64,000 nt of DNA from Variovorax sp. HW608 (GTDB lineage Bacteria; Pseudomonadota; Gammaproteobacteria; Burkholderiales; Burkholderiaceae_C): contig NZ_LT607803.1 in the NCBI RefSeq assembly GCF_900090195.1, forward strand, positions 3,684,229-3,748,228. The letters run 5' to 3'. How positions within the stretch are numbered: position 1 is the first letter of the stretch; every line of letters starts with the position of its first letter. Positions 42,606 through 52,115 of this stretch are shown piece after piece. The notes below the pieces were generated by a model. It had not been told where the DNA came from. It saw only the letters and a list, made by a program, of their open reading frames with translations, and searched no databases. The translations under genes and the position numbers were made by a program.

Positions 42606-43772
42606 AGGGCTGGGCGTACCGTCGACCTCGTCTACTTCAACGCCGGCGGCGGCCACCGCGCCTCCGCGCTGGCGCTCGAATCGGCGATCCAGCGCGCCGG
42701 TCTGCCGTGGACGGTGCGGCTGGTCAACCTGCGCGAAGTGCTCGACCCCAAGGACGGCTTCCGCCGCCTGACCGGCATGGACCCGGAGGATGTCTACAAC
42801 AAGCGCTTGGCGCGCGGATGGACGCTCGGCCTCGCACAGGAACTCAAGCTGCTGCAGGGAATGATCCGCTGGTGCCACGCCACGCTGGTGCGGCAGTTGC
42901 AGCAGCACTGGCTGGCCACCGAGCCGGACATGGTCGTGTCCCTGATCCCGAACTTCAACCGCGCGCTCTGCGAGGCGCTGTCGTCGACCTTGCCGGGCGT
43001 GCCCTATGTGACGGTCCTGACCGACCTCGCCGACCATCCGCCGAATTTCTGGATCGAGGAAGGCCTGGACCAGGACCTGGTCTGCGGCTCGGCCAAGGCG
43101 GTGGCGCAGGCGCTCGCCGCCGGCCATGCACCGCAGCGGGTCCACGCCAGCTCCGGAATGATCATCCGCGCGTCCTTCTACGACGAGCGTTCGGTCGACC
43201 GCAAGGCGGAGCGCGCGCGCCTGGGGCTCGACCCGGATCGGCCGACCGGCATCGTGCTCTTCGGCGGTCAGGGCTCGAAGGCGATGCTCGGCATCGCGCG
43301 CAGCCTGCCCGATACGCAGCTCATCCTGGCCTGCGGCCACAACGCGAAGCTCGCCGACGCCCTGCGCGAGCTGCCTGCGCGCGCGCCGCGGCTGGTGCTG
43401 GGCTTCACGCCCGACGTCCCCCGCTACATGGCGCTGGCCGATTTCTTCATCGGCAAGCCCGGTCCCGGCAGCCTGAGCGAGGCGGTCCACATGGGCCTGC
43501 CGGTGATCGTGGTCCGCAACCGCTGGACGCTGCCTCAGGAGCGCTACAACACCCAGTGGATCCGGGAGCACGGCCTGGGCCTGGTGTGCCGCAGCTTTGC
43601 CCGGGTGGACGAGGCGGCCGCCGAGCTCATCCGGCATCTGGATCGCTACCAGGCGGCGACGCGCAAGGTGCAGAACCGGGCGGTGTTCGAACTGCCCGTC
43701 ATGCTCGAAGGGATCCTGTCGCGCGCCGAGCGGCCGGTGTCGGGCTCGACCGTGGCTCCGATCGATTCGTAG
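42603..43772 (+). CDS. MGDG-synthase/UgtP-like glycosyltransferase
   Basis: 389 residues of the GT28 type. DLVYFNAGGGHRASALALES is the N-terminal MGDG_synth motif and VTVLTDLADHPPNFWIEEGL its second block. IVLFGGQGSKAMLGIARSLP and FFIGKPGPGSLSEAVHMGLP form the nucleotide-sugar-binding C-terminal domain. Relatives transfer a hexose to diacylglycerol. Its start and ribosome-binding site come from the repeat just upstream, and it is almost certainly co-transcribed with the PlcP-like phosphoesterase, which would supply diacylglycerol. Sugar donor unknown. Confidence 0.83.
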   Translation: MRAGRTVDLVYFNAGGGHRASALALESAIQRAGLPWTVRLVNLREVLDPKDGFRRLTGMDPEDVYNKRLARGWTLGLAQELKLLQGMIRWCHATLVRQLQQHWLATEPDMVVSLIPNFNRALCEALSSTLPGVPYVTVLTDLADHPPNFWIEEGLDQDLVCGSAKAVAQALAAGHAPQRVHASSGMIIRASFYDERSVDRKAERARLGLDPDRPTGIVLFGGQGSKAMLGIARSLPDTQLILACGHNAKLADALRELPARAPRLVLGFTPDVPRYMALADFFIGKPGPGSLSEAVHMGLPVIVVRNRWTLPQERYNTQWIREHGLGLVCRSFARVDEAAAELIRHLDRYQAATRKVQNRAVFELPVMLEGILSRAERPVSGSTVAPIDS

Positions 43773-43860
43773 GCTATAGAGTCGATCTTTGCGACGGCCG
43801 CCGCCGCGGCGTGCCGCGCCAGCCTCGGCGCCGGAACTTGCCCGCGGGCGCGTCGATCCG

Positions 43861-44514
43861 ATGGCCATGCGCCCAACCAACCCACCTCCCCGTTTCCGCT
43901 TGCAGCGCCGCGCAGTGGCGGCCGCACTGATCGGCATGCCGGCCCTGTGGCTCGGCGCGCGGGCCCAGACACCGCCGACGCGGCGGATGCTGACGCCGGC
44001 ACAGACCGAAGGCCCGTTCTACCCCGTCGAGATCCCGAAGGACTCGGACTACGACCTGCTGCGCAACGGGGACCGCCCGCCTTACGCGACCGGGCACCCG
44101 GCCTGGGTCGAAGGCACCGTGACCGACATCGCAGGACGGCCGGTCGCTGGCGCGCAGGTCGAGATCTGGCAGTGCGACGAAGCGGGGCACTATCACCATC
44201 CGGGCGACGGCAATCGGGCGGATGCGGCGTTCCAGGGTTTCGGCCGCGTGACGGTCGGGGCCGACGGCCGCTACCGCTTCCATACGATCCGGCCTGTTCC
44301 GTACAGCGGCCGCACGGCGCACATCCACGTGAAAGTGAAGCTCGACCGGCGCGAGCTCCTCACGACGCAGCTCTACGTGGCGGGCGATCCCGGCAACGCG
44401 CGCGACGGGATATGGCGCAGCCTCGACGAGAGCGCCCGTGCCGCGGTGACTGTGCCGTTCACACCCGGGCCGGACGGCCTCCAGGCGCGTTTCCCGATCA
44501 TCGTCGAGGCCTGA
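43861..44514 (+). CDS. Intradiol ring-cleavage dioxygenase-like protein, exported
   Basis: 217 residues from ATG 43861. RLQRRAVAAALIGMPALWLG is a twin-arginine-like signal. The mature part follows the protocatechuate 3,4-dioxygenase fold: TPAQTEGPFYPVEIPKDSDY, VEGTVTDIAGRPVAGAQVEI, WQCDEAGHYHHPGD, RYRFHTIRPVPYSGRTAHIH. The two iron histidines and a candidate tyrosine are visible. Such exported members are poorly characterised and need not be true catechol enzymes. No other aromatic-degradation genes are near. A second in-frame start at 43789 is less likely. Confidence 0.75.
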   Translation: MAMRPTNPPPRFRLQRRAVAAALIGMPALWLGARAQTPPTRRMLTPAQTEGPFYPVEIPKDSDYDLLRNGDRPPYATGHPAWVEGTVTDIAGRPVAGAQVEIWQCDEAGHYHHPGDGNRADAAFQGFGRVTVGADGRYRFHTIRPVPYSGRTAHIHVKVKLDRRELLTTQLYVAGDPGNARDGIWRSLDESARAAVTVPFTPGPDGLQARFPIIVEA

Positions 44515-44567
44515 ACACCCGGGTCGGCATTCGGCCGGTATTCGGCCGGCAATTTCGCCAAAAGGAA

Positions 44568-44604
44568 AAGCCCCGCAAGTCATTGACCTGCGGGGCTTTT
44601 TTCG
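44568..44604. terminator. Bidirectional terminator between the dioxygenase gene and the tRNA
   Basis: aaaagccccgca and tgcggggctttttt form a long stem around a 12-nt loop. A-rich and T-rich flanks on the two sides allow it to end transcription from both the dioxygenase gene and the minus-strand tRNA. Confidence 0.9.
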
Positions 44605-44609
44605 TTTTT

Positions 44610-44686
44610 TGGTGGCTCTTCACGGACTCGAACCGCGGACCTGTGGATTATGATTCCATCGCTCTAACCGACTGAGCTAAAGAGCC
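44610..44686 (-). tRNA. tRNA with CAU anticodon (elongator Met or Ile2)
   Basis: The minus strand gives a complete cloverleaf: acceptor GGCTCTT/AAGAGCC, D arm GCTC...GAGC, anticodon loop ATCATAA with CAT, T arm around TTCGAGT, discriminator A and an encoded CCA. The CAU anticodon fits elongator tRNA-Met, or tRNA-Ile2 if the C is modified by TilS. It is not the initiator, because the 5' end pairs as G1-C72. The choice cannot be made by eye. Confidence 0.92.
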
Positions 44687-44812
44687 GAGCCCACAATTAT
44701 AACCGTTCGGAAGCGGACTTCGGCGCCGCGCCAAAGTTTTCTGAACGTCCGGCCTCACCGCGGGAAACCGGCCTGCATCGCCAGCCGCACGAGCTGCGGT
44801 AAAAATCCGCCG

Positions 44813-46570
44813 ATGTCCGCGACCGCCGACGCCCCAGATCGCCCCGATGCCACGGCCGACGACCAGCTCATGCTGGCCTACGTCGGCGGCGACGCGTCCG
44901 CATTCGATGTGCTGTATGCGCGCCACGAGAGCGGGATCTTCCGCTTCGTGCGGCGTCTACTCGGCGTGCGTCTCGCCGCGGAGGTCGGCGAGCTGTTCCA
45001 GGCAACCTGGGCACGCATCGTCTCGGCCCGCGACACCTTCGCGCCCGAGGAAAGCAACTGGCGCGTCTGGGCCTACGCCATCGGCTACGAGCTGGCCACG
45101 GAAGAGCTCCGTCTGAGCGGCCGGGAAGCGGCGTTCTACGCGCACGACGAGGACGGCGATGGCCTCGAGGCCGCGCACCTCTTCGGCCTCGGTGTGCTGC
45201 GCGGCGGCCCGGCTGACGCGCATCCCTCGGTGGAGGAACTGGCCTTCTGGCGCGCAGCGGGACGCCGGCTGCAGGCCTGCCTCGACGAGCTGTCCGACGC
45301 GCAGCGCGCGGCCTTCCTGCTGCATCACGAAGAAGGCTTCACGCTCGAGGTGGTGGGCCGCACACTGGGCGTCGATGCCGAAACCGCCGCTGACCGCCTG
45401 CGCATCGGTCTCGACAGATTGCAGGACTGCATGGAGCGCTACCTGTCGGCGGCAGCGTCAGGCATGAGCTCCGACTACGCCGGCACGGGCGATCTGCACG
45501 ACCCGCGCCTGTGGCGGGCGCTGGAACACGCGCCGGACCAGGGCGCGGTGCCCGACTGGCGGGTGCGCAAGGAGATCCTGAGAAGCGCGCACGCCGCGAT
45601 CGGCGAGCCTGATCCCGAGGACGCCGAGGCCGAACTGGAGCGCGCCGCGCAATCCTGGTGGCAGCGCCTCGCCGAGGGGCGCGCAGGCCGCGAGAAGTCG
45701 AAGCGGCGCTGGCCCGTGGCCGTCGCGGCGATGATGGTCGCCTTCGTGGCGATCATGCTCTGGCGGCGCGAGCCTGCTCCGTCGCCCGCGCCGCCGCTCG
45801 ACGACAAGACGCCGGTGGCCTCGAACGCGCGCACGACCGAAGAGCCAACGCCGATGCCGGCGCCCTCGGCATCCCGGCCGCCGCCGAGCGATCCCTCATC
45901 CATTCCGCTGTTGCCGCCGAGCTTCTTTGCAAAGCCGGAGCTGCCCGCGCCGGAGCCGGAACCGGAATCGGCGCCTGCCCCGGCCCCGACACCACCCGCG
46001 CCGCCGACCAGGAAGACCGCGGTCGCGCCGCCTGCAGAGGCGCCATCGCCGCCGCCGAAGGCCCAGAAGGCGCCGCAGCCGCCCGTGCCGTCCTTGCCGC
46101 CGGCTGCATCACCGCCGCCGCCACGCGAAGCAGTGGCATCCGCCAGACCTGCGACAGCGCAGGCTCCCCCGGCTTCATCGTCCGTTCGCACGGATGAGAC
46201 CGAGCCGCCGAGCTTCGAGGCGCTCGGGCGGTGGAACCAGATCACGATCTCGAAGCGTGGCGGCGAAAGCCGCAGCCTGCAGCGCGCCGATGCGCGCGAG
46301 ATCAGTGCGCTGATGGGCTCGGCCGCGCTTTCCGCGGTGGGGCCCCAGCCGCTCAGGGGCACGCCGGAGTGGCGCGTGACCTTGGAGCGCGGCGCCGATG
46401 TGCTGGCCGTCTTCGAAGTCTCGGGGCCGCAGGTGCGTTGGCGCGAGGGCCGTACGCCGGCGGCAACGGGCACGCCGTCGGCCGGCGCGCTCTCCGCGCT
46501 GCGAGACGCGCTCGGGCGTGCGGTGCAGGCGCCACAGCCCGCGCCGGGCGAGCCGTCGCGCAGCCCCTGA
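44813..46570 (+). CDS. ECF sigma-factor-like domain fused to a membrane-anchored proline-rich protein
   Basis: 585 residues in one frame. Residues 18-100 resemble sigma region 2 (LAYVGGDASAFDVLYARHES, FQATWARIVSARD). Residues 150-210 resemble region 4 (LDELSDAQRAAFLLHHEEGF, VVGRTLGVDAETAADRL). From Met218 (base 45464, MSSDYAGTGDLHDPRLWRAL) a second module begins, with one transmembrane helix near 300-318 (PVAVAAMMVAFVAIMLW), a long Pro/Ala-rich linker to about 445, and a C-terminal domain (RWNQITISKRGGESRSLQRA). The second module looks like a separate gene joined to the sigma factor. Fusion, frameshift or sequencing error cannot be separated here. Confidence 0.72.
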   Translation: MSATADAPDRPDATADDQLMLAYVGGDASAFDVLYARHESGIFRFVRRLLGVRLAAEVGELFQATWARIVSARDTFAPEESNWRVWAYAIGYELATEELRLSGREAAFYAHDEDGDGLEAAHLFGLGVLRGGPADAHPSVEELAFWRAAGRRLQACLDELSDAQRAAFLLHHEEGFTLEVVGRTLGVDAETAADRLRIGLDRLQDCMERYLSAAASGMSSDYAGTGDLHDPRLWRALEHAPDQGAVPDWRVRKEILRSAHAAIGEPDPEDAEAELERAAQSWWQRLAEGRAGREKSKRRWPVAVAAMMVAFVAIMLWRREPAPSPAPPLDDKTPVASNARTTEEPTPMPAPSASRPPPSDPSSIPLLPPSFFAKPELPAPEPEPESAPAPAPTPPAPPTRKTAVAPPAEAPSPPPKAQKAPQPPVPSLPPAASPPPPREAVASARPATAQAPPASSSVRTDETEPPSFEALGRWNQITISKRGGESRSLQRADAREISALMGSAALSAVGPQPLRGTPEWRVTLERGADVLAVFEVSGPQVRWREGRTPAATGTPSAGALSALRDALGRAVQAPQPAPGEPSRSP

Positions 46571-46580
46571 GCCGCCTTGC

Positions 46581-47360
46581 CTATTGGTGCTTGAAGTCCG
46601 GCGCCCGCTTGGTCAGGAAGGCGTCCATGCCTTCCTTCTGGTCGGCGGTCGCAAACAGCGAGTGGAACAGGCGCCGCTCGAACATCACGCCGTCCGCGAG
46701 GCCGCTTTCGAATGCCCGATTGACCGATTCCTTGGCCGCCATCACCGACAGCTGCGAGAAGCCCGAGATCACGAGCGCGGCGCCGAGCGTTTCTTCCATC
46801 AGCTTGTCCAGCGGCACGACGCGGCTCACCAGTCCGGCGCGCTCGGCTTCGGCGGCGTCCATCATGCGGGCGGTGAGGACCATGTCCATCGCCTTGGACT
46901 TGCCGACCGCGCGCGGCAGGCGCTGCGTGCCGCCGGCGCCGGGGATGACGCCGATCTTGATCTCGGGCTGGCCGAACTTCGCGTTGTCGCCCGCGATGAT
47001 GAAGTCGCACATCATCGCCAGCTCGCAGCCGCCGCCGAGCGCGAAGCCCGCGACCGCGGCGATCACCGGCTTGCGGATGGAGCGGATGGTTTCCCAGTTG
47101 CGGGTGATGAAGTCGCCCTTGTACGCATCGAGAAAGGTGTACTTGGCCATGGCGGCGATGTCGGCCCCGGCGGCAAACGCCTTTTCGCTGCCGGTGACGA
47201 TGATGCAGCCGATGGCCTCGTCGGCGTCGAAGGCCTTCAGCGCCTGGCCGAGCTCGGTCATCAGCTGGTCGTTGAGCGCATTGAGCGCCTTCGGGCGGTT
47301 GAGCGTGATGATGCCGACCTTCTCGGCTTCGACCCGTACTTCGATGGTTTCGTAGCTCAT
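46581..47360 (-). CDS. Enoyl-CoA hydratase
   Basis: 259 residues, classic crotonase. [39 protein letters not shown] (oxyanion loop), [20 protein letters not shown] and the catalytic-glutamate segments [20 protein letters not shown] are all canonical. It resembles short-chain enoyl-CoA hydratases (PaaF/EchA type) and should hydrate trans-2-enoyl-CoA in beta-oxidation or phenylacetate catabolism. It is on the opposite strand to the sigma fusion, 10 bp tail to tail. Confidence 0.94.
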   Translation of the reverse strand: MSYETIEVRVEAEKVGIITLNRPKALNALNDQLMTELGQALKAFDADEAIGCIIVTGSEKAFAAGADIAAMAKYTFLDAYKGDFITRNWETIRSIRKPVIAAVAGFALGGGCELAMMCDFIIAGDNAKFGQPEIKIGVIPGAGGTQRLPRAVGKSKAMDMVLTARMMDAAEAERAGLVSRVVPLDKLMEETLGAALVISGFSQLSVMAAKESVNRAFESGLADGVMFERRLFHSLFATADQKEGMDAFLTKRAPDFKHQ

Positions 47361-47410
47361 GCGTATCTCCTTGGTCTTGGAAACTGAATGATCGGGCGCG
47401 AGGCGCCGCG

Positions 47411-49204
47411 CTAGGTCCGGGCGAGCCACCGCGCCAGCTTCGCGGCATCCTGCGCGAACAGGCGCCACGTCGTCACGCCGGTCGGCAGGGCCACCGGCAG
47501 CCGCAGCAGACGCCGGTCGCGCGCAACCAGCGCGGTGAATTTCTTCAGCGGGCCGAGATAGAGCGCCAGATCGTCGAGCCGCGCAATCCGCCAGCCCTGC
47601 GCGGGGCGGCTCCTGGCGGCCGGCAGTTCGATGCCGATCCATTCGTCGTTGGCCGAGAAGCCGGCCTGCTCGCCCGCGCCGCCGCGAAGGACCGCCTTGA
47701 TCTGCACGGCGCCGTTCGATTCGGCCACGCGAAGGCCCAGCTCCTGCGCGCGCTGCGCCGGATCGTCGAGCGTGGCGACGCCGTGGGCGCGCAGCAGGTC
47801 GGCCAGCGGCAACTCGTCCGTCGAATGCACCCAGCGCGCGATCTCCTTCGAGAACGAGCGGCCGCCTGCCGCTTCGAGCGCGGCGGCGAAATCGGCCTCG
47901 TCGACCGGACCGCCTTCGCTGCGGTTCCACAGCCCGCGCATGGCCTCGTCGAGCGTGCCCTTGCCTTCGGCGCGCAGCGTGAGGTCGAGGCACAGCGCGA
48001 CCAGCGCGCCCTTGGTGTAGTAGCTCACCGTGGTGTTGGGCGTCTGCTCGTCCTGCCGGTAGTACTTGACCCAGGCGTCGAAGCTGGCCTCGGCCACCGA
48101 CTGCACGAGCCGGCCCGGTGTCTGCAGCACCTGGTTGATCGTCTTGTTGAGCAGCTTGAGGTAGTTCGCGTCGTCGACGAGCCCCGCGCGGCGCAGCAGC
48201 AGGTCGTCGTAGTAGCTCGTGAAGCCTTCGAACAGCCAGAGAAGCTGCGTGTAGTTCTCCCGGCTGTAGTCGTAGCGTGCGAATTCGGCCGGCCGCAGGC
48301 GCTTCACGTTCCAGGTGTGGAAGTACTCGTGGCTGATCAGGCCGAGCAGCGTCGTGTAGCCGTCCGGCTGCTTGCGCGCGCCCTCTTGCGGCAGGTCGCG
48401 GCGCGTGCAGATGAGCGCGGTCGAATGGCGATGCTCGAGGCCTCCGTAGCCGTCGTCCACCGCATTGAGCATGAAGACGTACCGGTCGTGCGGCGGCTTG
48501 GGTCCATGGCGCTTGCCGACCTTGTCGCCGTGCCAGAAACGCATCTGCGCCTCGCAGATGGCGCGCGTGTCGGACAAAAGCCGGTCGCCGTCGAAGGACG
48601 CCGTCGCACCCGCGACGACGAAGCGATGCGGCACGCCGCAGGCTTCGAATTCGCCGCTCCAGAAGGCGCCCATCTCGACGGGGCTGTCGGCCAGTTCGTC
48701 GTAGCCGGAGGCCACGTACTTGCCGAAGCCGTGGCGGTCGGCGTGCGCCGCCTCGAGCGCGGTGGCGCAGGACCAGCGCGGGCCTTCCTTCGGCTCGGCG
48801 GGCGCGACGATCTCGATGTGATGCGGCGCATCGGCCAGGCCTTCGACCCGCAGGCAGAGGCTGGTGCCGTTGAAGAAGCCGCGCTCCTCGTCGAGCCATG
48901 CCGTGCGCACCGAGTTGTCGTAGGCGCACACCTCGTAGCGAAGCGCCAGCGGCTTGCCCGGCAAGCACTCGATTTCCCAGGTGCACTTGTCGAGCTGCCG
49001 GACGGCGAGCTTGCGGCGGCCCTGGGTCGCGCGCAGGTTCTGCAGATTCTTCGAGAACTCGCGCACCAGGTAGCTGCCCGGGATCCAGATCGGCAACGTG
49101 ACCCGCTGGATGGCCGCGGGTTCATCGACGACGAGCGAGACGCCGAAGAGGTGCGCCTTGCGATCCGCGCACTCGACGCGGTAATGGACGGCCGGCGCGG
49201 CCAT
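47411..49204 (-). CDS. M61-family peptidase (glycyl aminopeptidase-like) with PDZ domain
   Basis: 597 residues. [20 protein letters not shown] near 291 is the HExxH zinc motif and [20 protein letters not shown] carries the third ligand. The N-terminal beta domain begins [20 protein letters not shown], and the C-terminal part is PDZ-like ([20 protein letters not shown]). No signal peptide, so cytosolic. Physiological substrates of bacterial M61 enzymes are poorly known. Its ATG overlaps the dsbC stop by one base, implying coupling. Confidence 0.9.
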   Translation of the reverse strand: MAAPAVHYRVECADRKAHLFGVSLVVDEPAAIQRVTLPIWIPGSYLVREFSKNLQNLRATQGRRKLAVRQLDKCTWEIECLPGKPLALRYEVCAYDNSVRTAWLDEERGFFNGTSLCLRVEGLADAPHHIEIVAPAEPKEGPRWSCATALEAAHADRHGFGKYVASGYDELADSPVEMGAFWSGEFEACGVPHRFVVAGATASFDGDRLLSDTRAICEAQMRFWHGDKVGKRHGPKPPHDRYVFMLNAVDDGYGGLEHRHSTALICTRRDLPQEGARKQPDGYTTLLGLISHEYFHTWNVKRLRPAEFARYDYSRENYTQLLWLFEGFTSYYDDLLLRRAGLVDDANYLKLLNKTINQVLQTPGRLVQSVAEASFDAWVKYYRQDEQTPNTTVSYYTKGALVALCLDLTLRAEGKGTLDEAMRGLWNRSEGGPVDEADFAAALEAAGGRSFSKEIARWVHSTDELPLADLLRAHGVATLDDPAQRAQELGLRVAESNGAVQIKAVLRGGAGEQAGFSANDEWIGIELPAARSRPAQGWRIARLDDLALYLGPLKKFTALVARDRRLLRLPVALPTGVTTWRLFAQDAAKLARWLART

Positions 49205-49926
49205 CAATTGAGCGCGGCGAGTTGTTTCTCGACCTGTGCCGCGGGAATGGCGCCCGGCGCGCGCGTGCCGTCGCTGAAGAACAGCGTCGGCGTGCCGGTG
49301 ACGTTGTATTTCTGGCCGAACTCGCGATTGCGCGTCAGCGCGGCCGTGTCGCACTCCCCGGTCTCCGGCACCACGCCGCGCTGCATCCAGTCGTTCCAGG
49401 CCTTGGCCTTGTCCTTGGCGCACCAGATGTTGCGCGCCTTGACCACCGAATCGGGGCCCAGCACCGGATAGAGGAAGAGCTGGATGGTCACGTTGTCGAC
49501 CTTCGTCATGTCGCGCTCGAACTGCTTGCAATAGCCGCAGTTCGGATCGGCGAACACCGCGAGCTGCCGCTTGCCGTTGCCGCGCACGATCTTGATGGCG
49601 TCCTTGAAGGGCAGCTTGTCGAAGGCCACTTCGCTGAGCTTCTCGATGCGTTCCTCGGTGAGGTTGCGCCGCGCCTTGACGTCGATCAGGTTGCCCTGCA
49701 GCAGGTAGTTGCCCTGCTCGTCGGTGTAGAAGATCTCGAAGCCGTTGATACGCACTTCATACAGGCCCGGCACCGGCGACTTCGTGATCTCGTCGATCTT
49801 GGCGAACTGCGGGATGCGCGCGGCCAGGTTCTTGCGGATCTCGGCTTCGCCGGCCGAAGCGGTCAGGGCATGGCCCAGCGTGAGTGCAAGCAGCGAGGCG
49901 AGAAGGGGGCGTGCGAGTTTCTTCAT
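49204..49926 (-). CDS. dsbC: Thiol:disulfide interchange protein DsbC
   Basis: 240 residues with a signal peptide (ARPLLASLLALTLGHALTASA). An N-terminal dimerisation domain (KIDEITKSPVPGLYEVRING) precedes a thioredoxin fold with FADPNCGYCKQFERDM (active-site CGYC near 132) and GTPTLFFSDGTRAPG (cis-Pro). It isomerises wrong disulfides in the periplasm, kept reduced by DsbD. Preceded by the Ubi-type hydroxylase on the same strand. Confidence 0.93.
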   Translation of the reverse strand: MKKLARPLLASLLALTLGHALTASAGEAEIRKNLAARIPQFAKIDEITKSPVPGLYEVRINGFEIFYTDEQGNYLLQGNLIDVKARRNLTEERIEKLSEVAFDKLPFKDAIKIVRGNGKRQLAVFADPNCGYCKQFERDMTKVDNVTIQLFLYPVLGPDSVVKARNIWCAKDKAKAWNDWMQRGVVPETGECDTAALTRNREFGQKYNVTGTPTLFFSDGTRAPGAIPAAQVEKQLAALN

Positions 49927-49943
49927 GATGGTGTTCCCGGCAT

Positions 49944-51086
49944 TCAGTGCAGGCCCATGGCCTGCCGCGCGATCCAGTTCTTGACGAGCCGTGTGCGGTC
50001 GAAACCGCGCATGCCCCAGTTGCGCAACGCCGGCAGAGGATCGGCGCTGTGCGCGAAGAGTTGCTGAAGCCCGTCGGTGGCGAGGCTCATCGACAGCACG
50101 CCGGTGCGGCGGGTGCGCTCGTAGCGGCGCAGCAGCCGCGGGTCGCCGACGCTGCGCCAGTAGTCGCGCGACTTGATGATCTCCGCCAGTGCCGCCGCGT
50201 CGCCGAGGCCCAGGTTCAATCCCTGGCCCGCGAGCGGATGCACCGAGTGGGCGGCGTCGCCGGCCAGCGCCCACGCGGCGCCGTTGTCGAAGCGGCCGGT
50301 CCAGCGCTCGGCAATGGCGCGCTGCAGCGGCCAGGCCGCGCGCTCGCTGGTCAGCCTGAGCGCGCCGAGCGCGTCGTGCGTGGCGTCGCGCAGGCTGGCG
50401 CAGAACACCTCGGCACTCTGCGCCAGCAGTTCCGGCGCGCGATGCTGGTCGACCGACCAGACCAGCGCGAGCGAACGGTCCAGCGCATGGGCATCGGCGG
50501 GCCGGTTCGCATCGGCGAGCGGCAGCAGCGCCAGCACCTCGCCCTTGTCGTTGAACCACTGCCGCGCGGTGCCATCGTGCGGACGCTCGGCTTCGAGCCG
50601 CGCCGCGATCGCATGCTGGGGATAGCGCGTGACTTCATGGCCGACGCCGAGCGTTTCGCGGGTGGCGGAGAGGCGCCCTTCGCAGATGACGGTCAGCGGC
50701 GCCGCGACCGGCGCGCTCACCAGCTCGATGCGCGGCTGGAAGCGCACCGCGTCGCTCAGTTGCCTCTCGAGCGCCGGAACATCGACGATCCACGCCAGCG
50801 CCTCGACCTTCTGGCGGGCGGCGCTGAACTGGACGCGGCCGCCTTCGTCGCCGTAGATCAGCATCTCGCGCACCGGCGTCGCGTAGGCGATGTCGGGCCA
50901 GGCGCGCAGCGACTCGAGTAGCTGCTTGGAGGCGGCATTGAGCGCGTAGGCGCGTACGTCCTCCGCGGCGGGTTGGGTGTCCGGCGCCACGAGCGCGACG
51001 CGCACGCGCTCGCGTGCCAGCAGCAGGGCCAGGGTGCGTCCGACGATGCCGGCGCCGCGAATGCAAACCTCGGGGGGGAGAGCCAT
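49944..51086 (-). CDS. UbiH/UbiF/COQ6-family FAD-dependent hydroxylase
   Basis: 380 residues. CIRGAGIVGRTLALLLARER is the ADP-binding GxGxxG. WALAGDAAHSVHPLAGQGLN near 270 and LGLGDAAALAEIIKSRDYWR are the GD motif and UbiH/UbiF signature that bind FAD. It should hydroxylate a ring carbon of a ubiquinone precursor; which position is not decidable. It shares the strand with dsbC (17 bp) and diverges from the MOSC gene. Confidence 0.9.
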   Translation of the reverse strand: MALPPEVCIRGAGIVGRTLALLLARERVRVALVAPDTQPAAEDVRAYALNAASKQLLESLRAWPDIAYATPVREMLIYGDEGGRVQFSAARQKVEALAWIVDVPALERQLSDAVRFQPRIELVSAPVAAPLTVICEGRLSATRETLGVGHEVTRYPQHAIAARLEAERPHDGTARQWFNDKGEVLALLPLADANRPADAHALDRSLALVWSVDQHRAPELLAQSAEVFCASLRDATHDALGALRLTSERAAWPLQRAIAERWTGRFDNGAAWALAGDAAHSVHPLAGQGLNLGLGDAAALAEIIKSRDYWRSVGDPRLLRRYERTRRTGVLSMSLATDGLQQLFAHSADPLPALRNWGMRGFDRTRLVKNWIARQAMGLH

Positions 51087-51153
51087 CCTGGCATTGTAGG
51101 AGCGAGCTCCCGGCGCGGCGGCATGCGGGAGAATCGCCGCTTCTCATATTTGG

Positions 51154-52047
51154 ATGCGCGTTGCCGTGAAAACCTCCGAATTCGACCTCGAGGCCACGAT
51201 CGCCCGGCTTTTCGTCTACCCCGTCAAATCGTGCGCCGGCGTCGAGGTGCCGGAAGCGCTGCTCATCGAGACCGGCCTCGAATTCGACCGCGCATGGATG
51301 GTGGTCGACGAGGCGGGCGAGTTCGTCTCCCAGCGCGAGTTGCCGCGCATGGCGCTCATCCGCCCGCAGCTCAAGCATGCCGAAATGGTGCTCCGGGCGC
51401 CCGGCATGCTGGCCCTGCACATCGCCTTCGACCGCGTCGAGGCGCCGACGCGCGTGCGCGTGTGGCAGGACGAGGTGGCGGCCTACGACATGGGCGACCT
51501 GGCGGCGCAGTGGTTCAGCGACTTTCTTTCAGAGCCGGGCAAGCCCAGGAAGCTGCGCATGGTGCGCTTCGATCCCGAGGTGCGGCGGCTGTCGAGCCTC
51601 AAATGGACCGCCGGCGTGGAGGCGCCCAACCAGTTCGCGGATGGCTTTCCGGTGCTCGTCGCCAGCGAGGGATCGATCGCCGAGCTCAATGCGCGCCTCG
51701 CGGCGGCGGGCCACGAGGCGGTGGGCATCGAGCGCTTCCGCCCCAATGTGGTTCTCGCCGGCATCGAGGCGCATGACGAAGACCGCGTCGATACGCTTCA
51801 CATCGCGACCGAGGAGGGCGAGGCCAGCCTGAAGCCGGTCAAGCCCTGCGCGCGCTGCCCGATCCCCGACATCGATCCCGCGACCGGCACGAGCAGTCCC
51901 GAAGTCGGCGACCTGCTCCGCACCTACCGTGCCGATCCGCGCGTCGATGGCGCGATCACTTTCGGGATGAATGCGATCGTGCTCACGGGCGTGGATCATG
52001 CTTTGCGGGTCGGCCAGCGCGTGGGCGCCAACCTGCGCTTCGAGTGA
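51154..52047 (+). CDS. MOSC-domain molybdenum-cofactor sulfurase-like protein
   Basis: 297 residues from ATG 51154. The beta-barrel MOSC_N domain is ARLFVYPVKSCAGVEVPEAL and FDRAWMVVDEAGEFVSQREL. The MOSC domain has NQFADGFPVLVASEGSIAEL, IERFRPNVVLAG and KPCARCPIPDIDPATG with the conserved cysteine that binds Moco or carries sulfur. Related to mARC/YcbX-type N-hydroxylated-base reductases. YcbX-like activity is plausible, but the ferredoxin domain of YcbX is absent. Confidence 0.9.
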   Translation: MRVAVKTSEFDLEATIARLFVYPVKSCAGVEVPEALLIETGLEFDRAWMVVDEAGEFVSQRELPRMALIRPQLKHAEMVLRAPGMLALHIAFDRVEAPTRVRVWQDEVAAYDMGDLAAQWFSDFLSEPGKPRKLRMVRFDPEVRRLSSLKWTAGVEAPNQFADGFPVLVASEGSIAELNARLAAAGHEAVGIERFRPNVVLAGIEAHDEDRVDTLHIATEEGEASLKPVKPCARCPIPDIDPATGTSSPEVGDLLRTYRADPRVDGAITFGMNAIVLTGVDHALRVGQRVGANLRFE

Positions 52048-52115
52048 CGCGGACGCCCCGGGGGCCGGGCGCCTAAAATCGCCGGTTCCCCCCAAGATTT
52101 CTGAAAGCACCCGCC

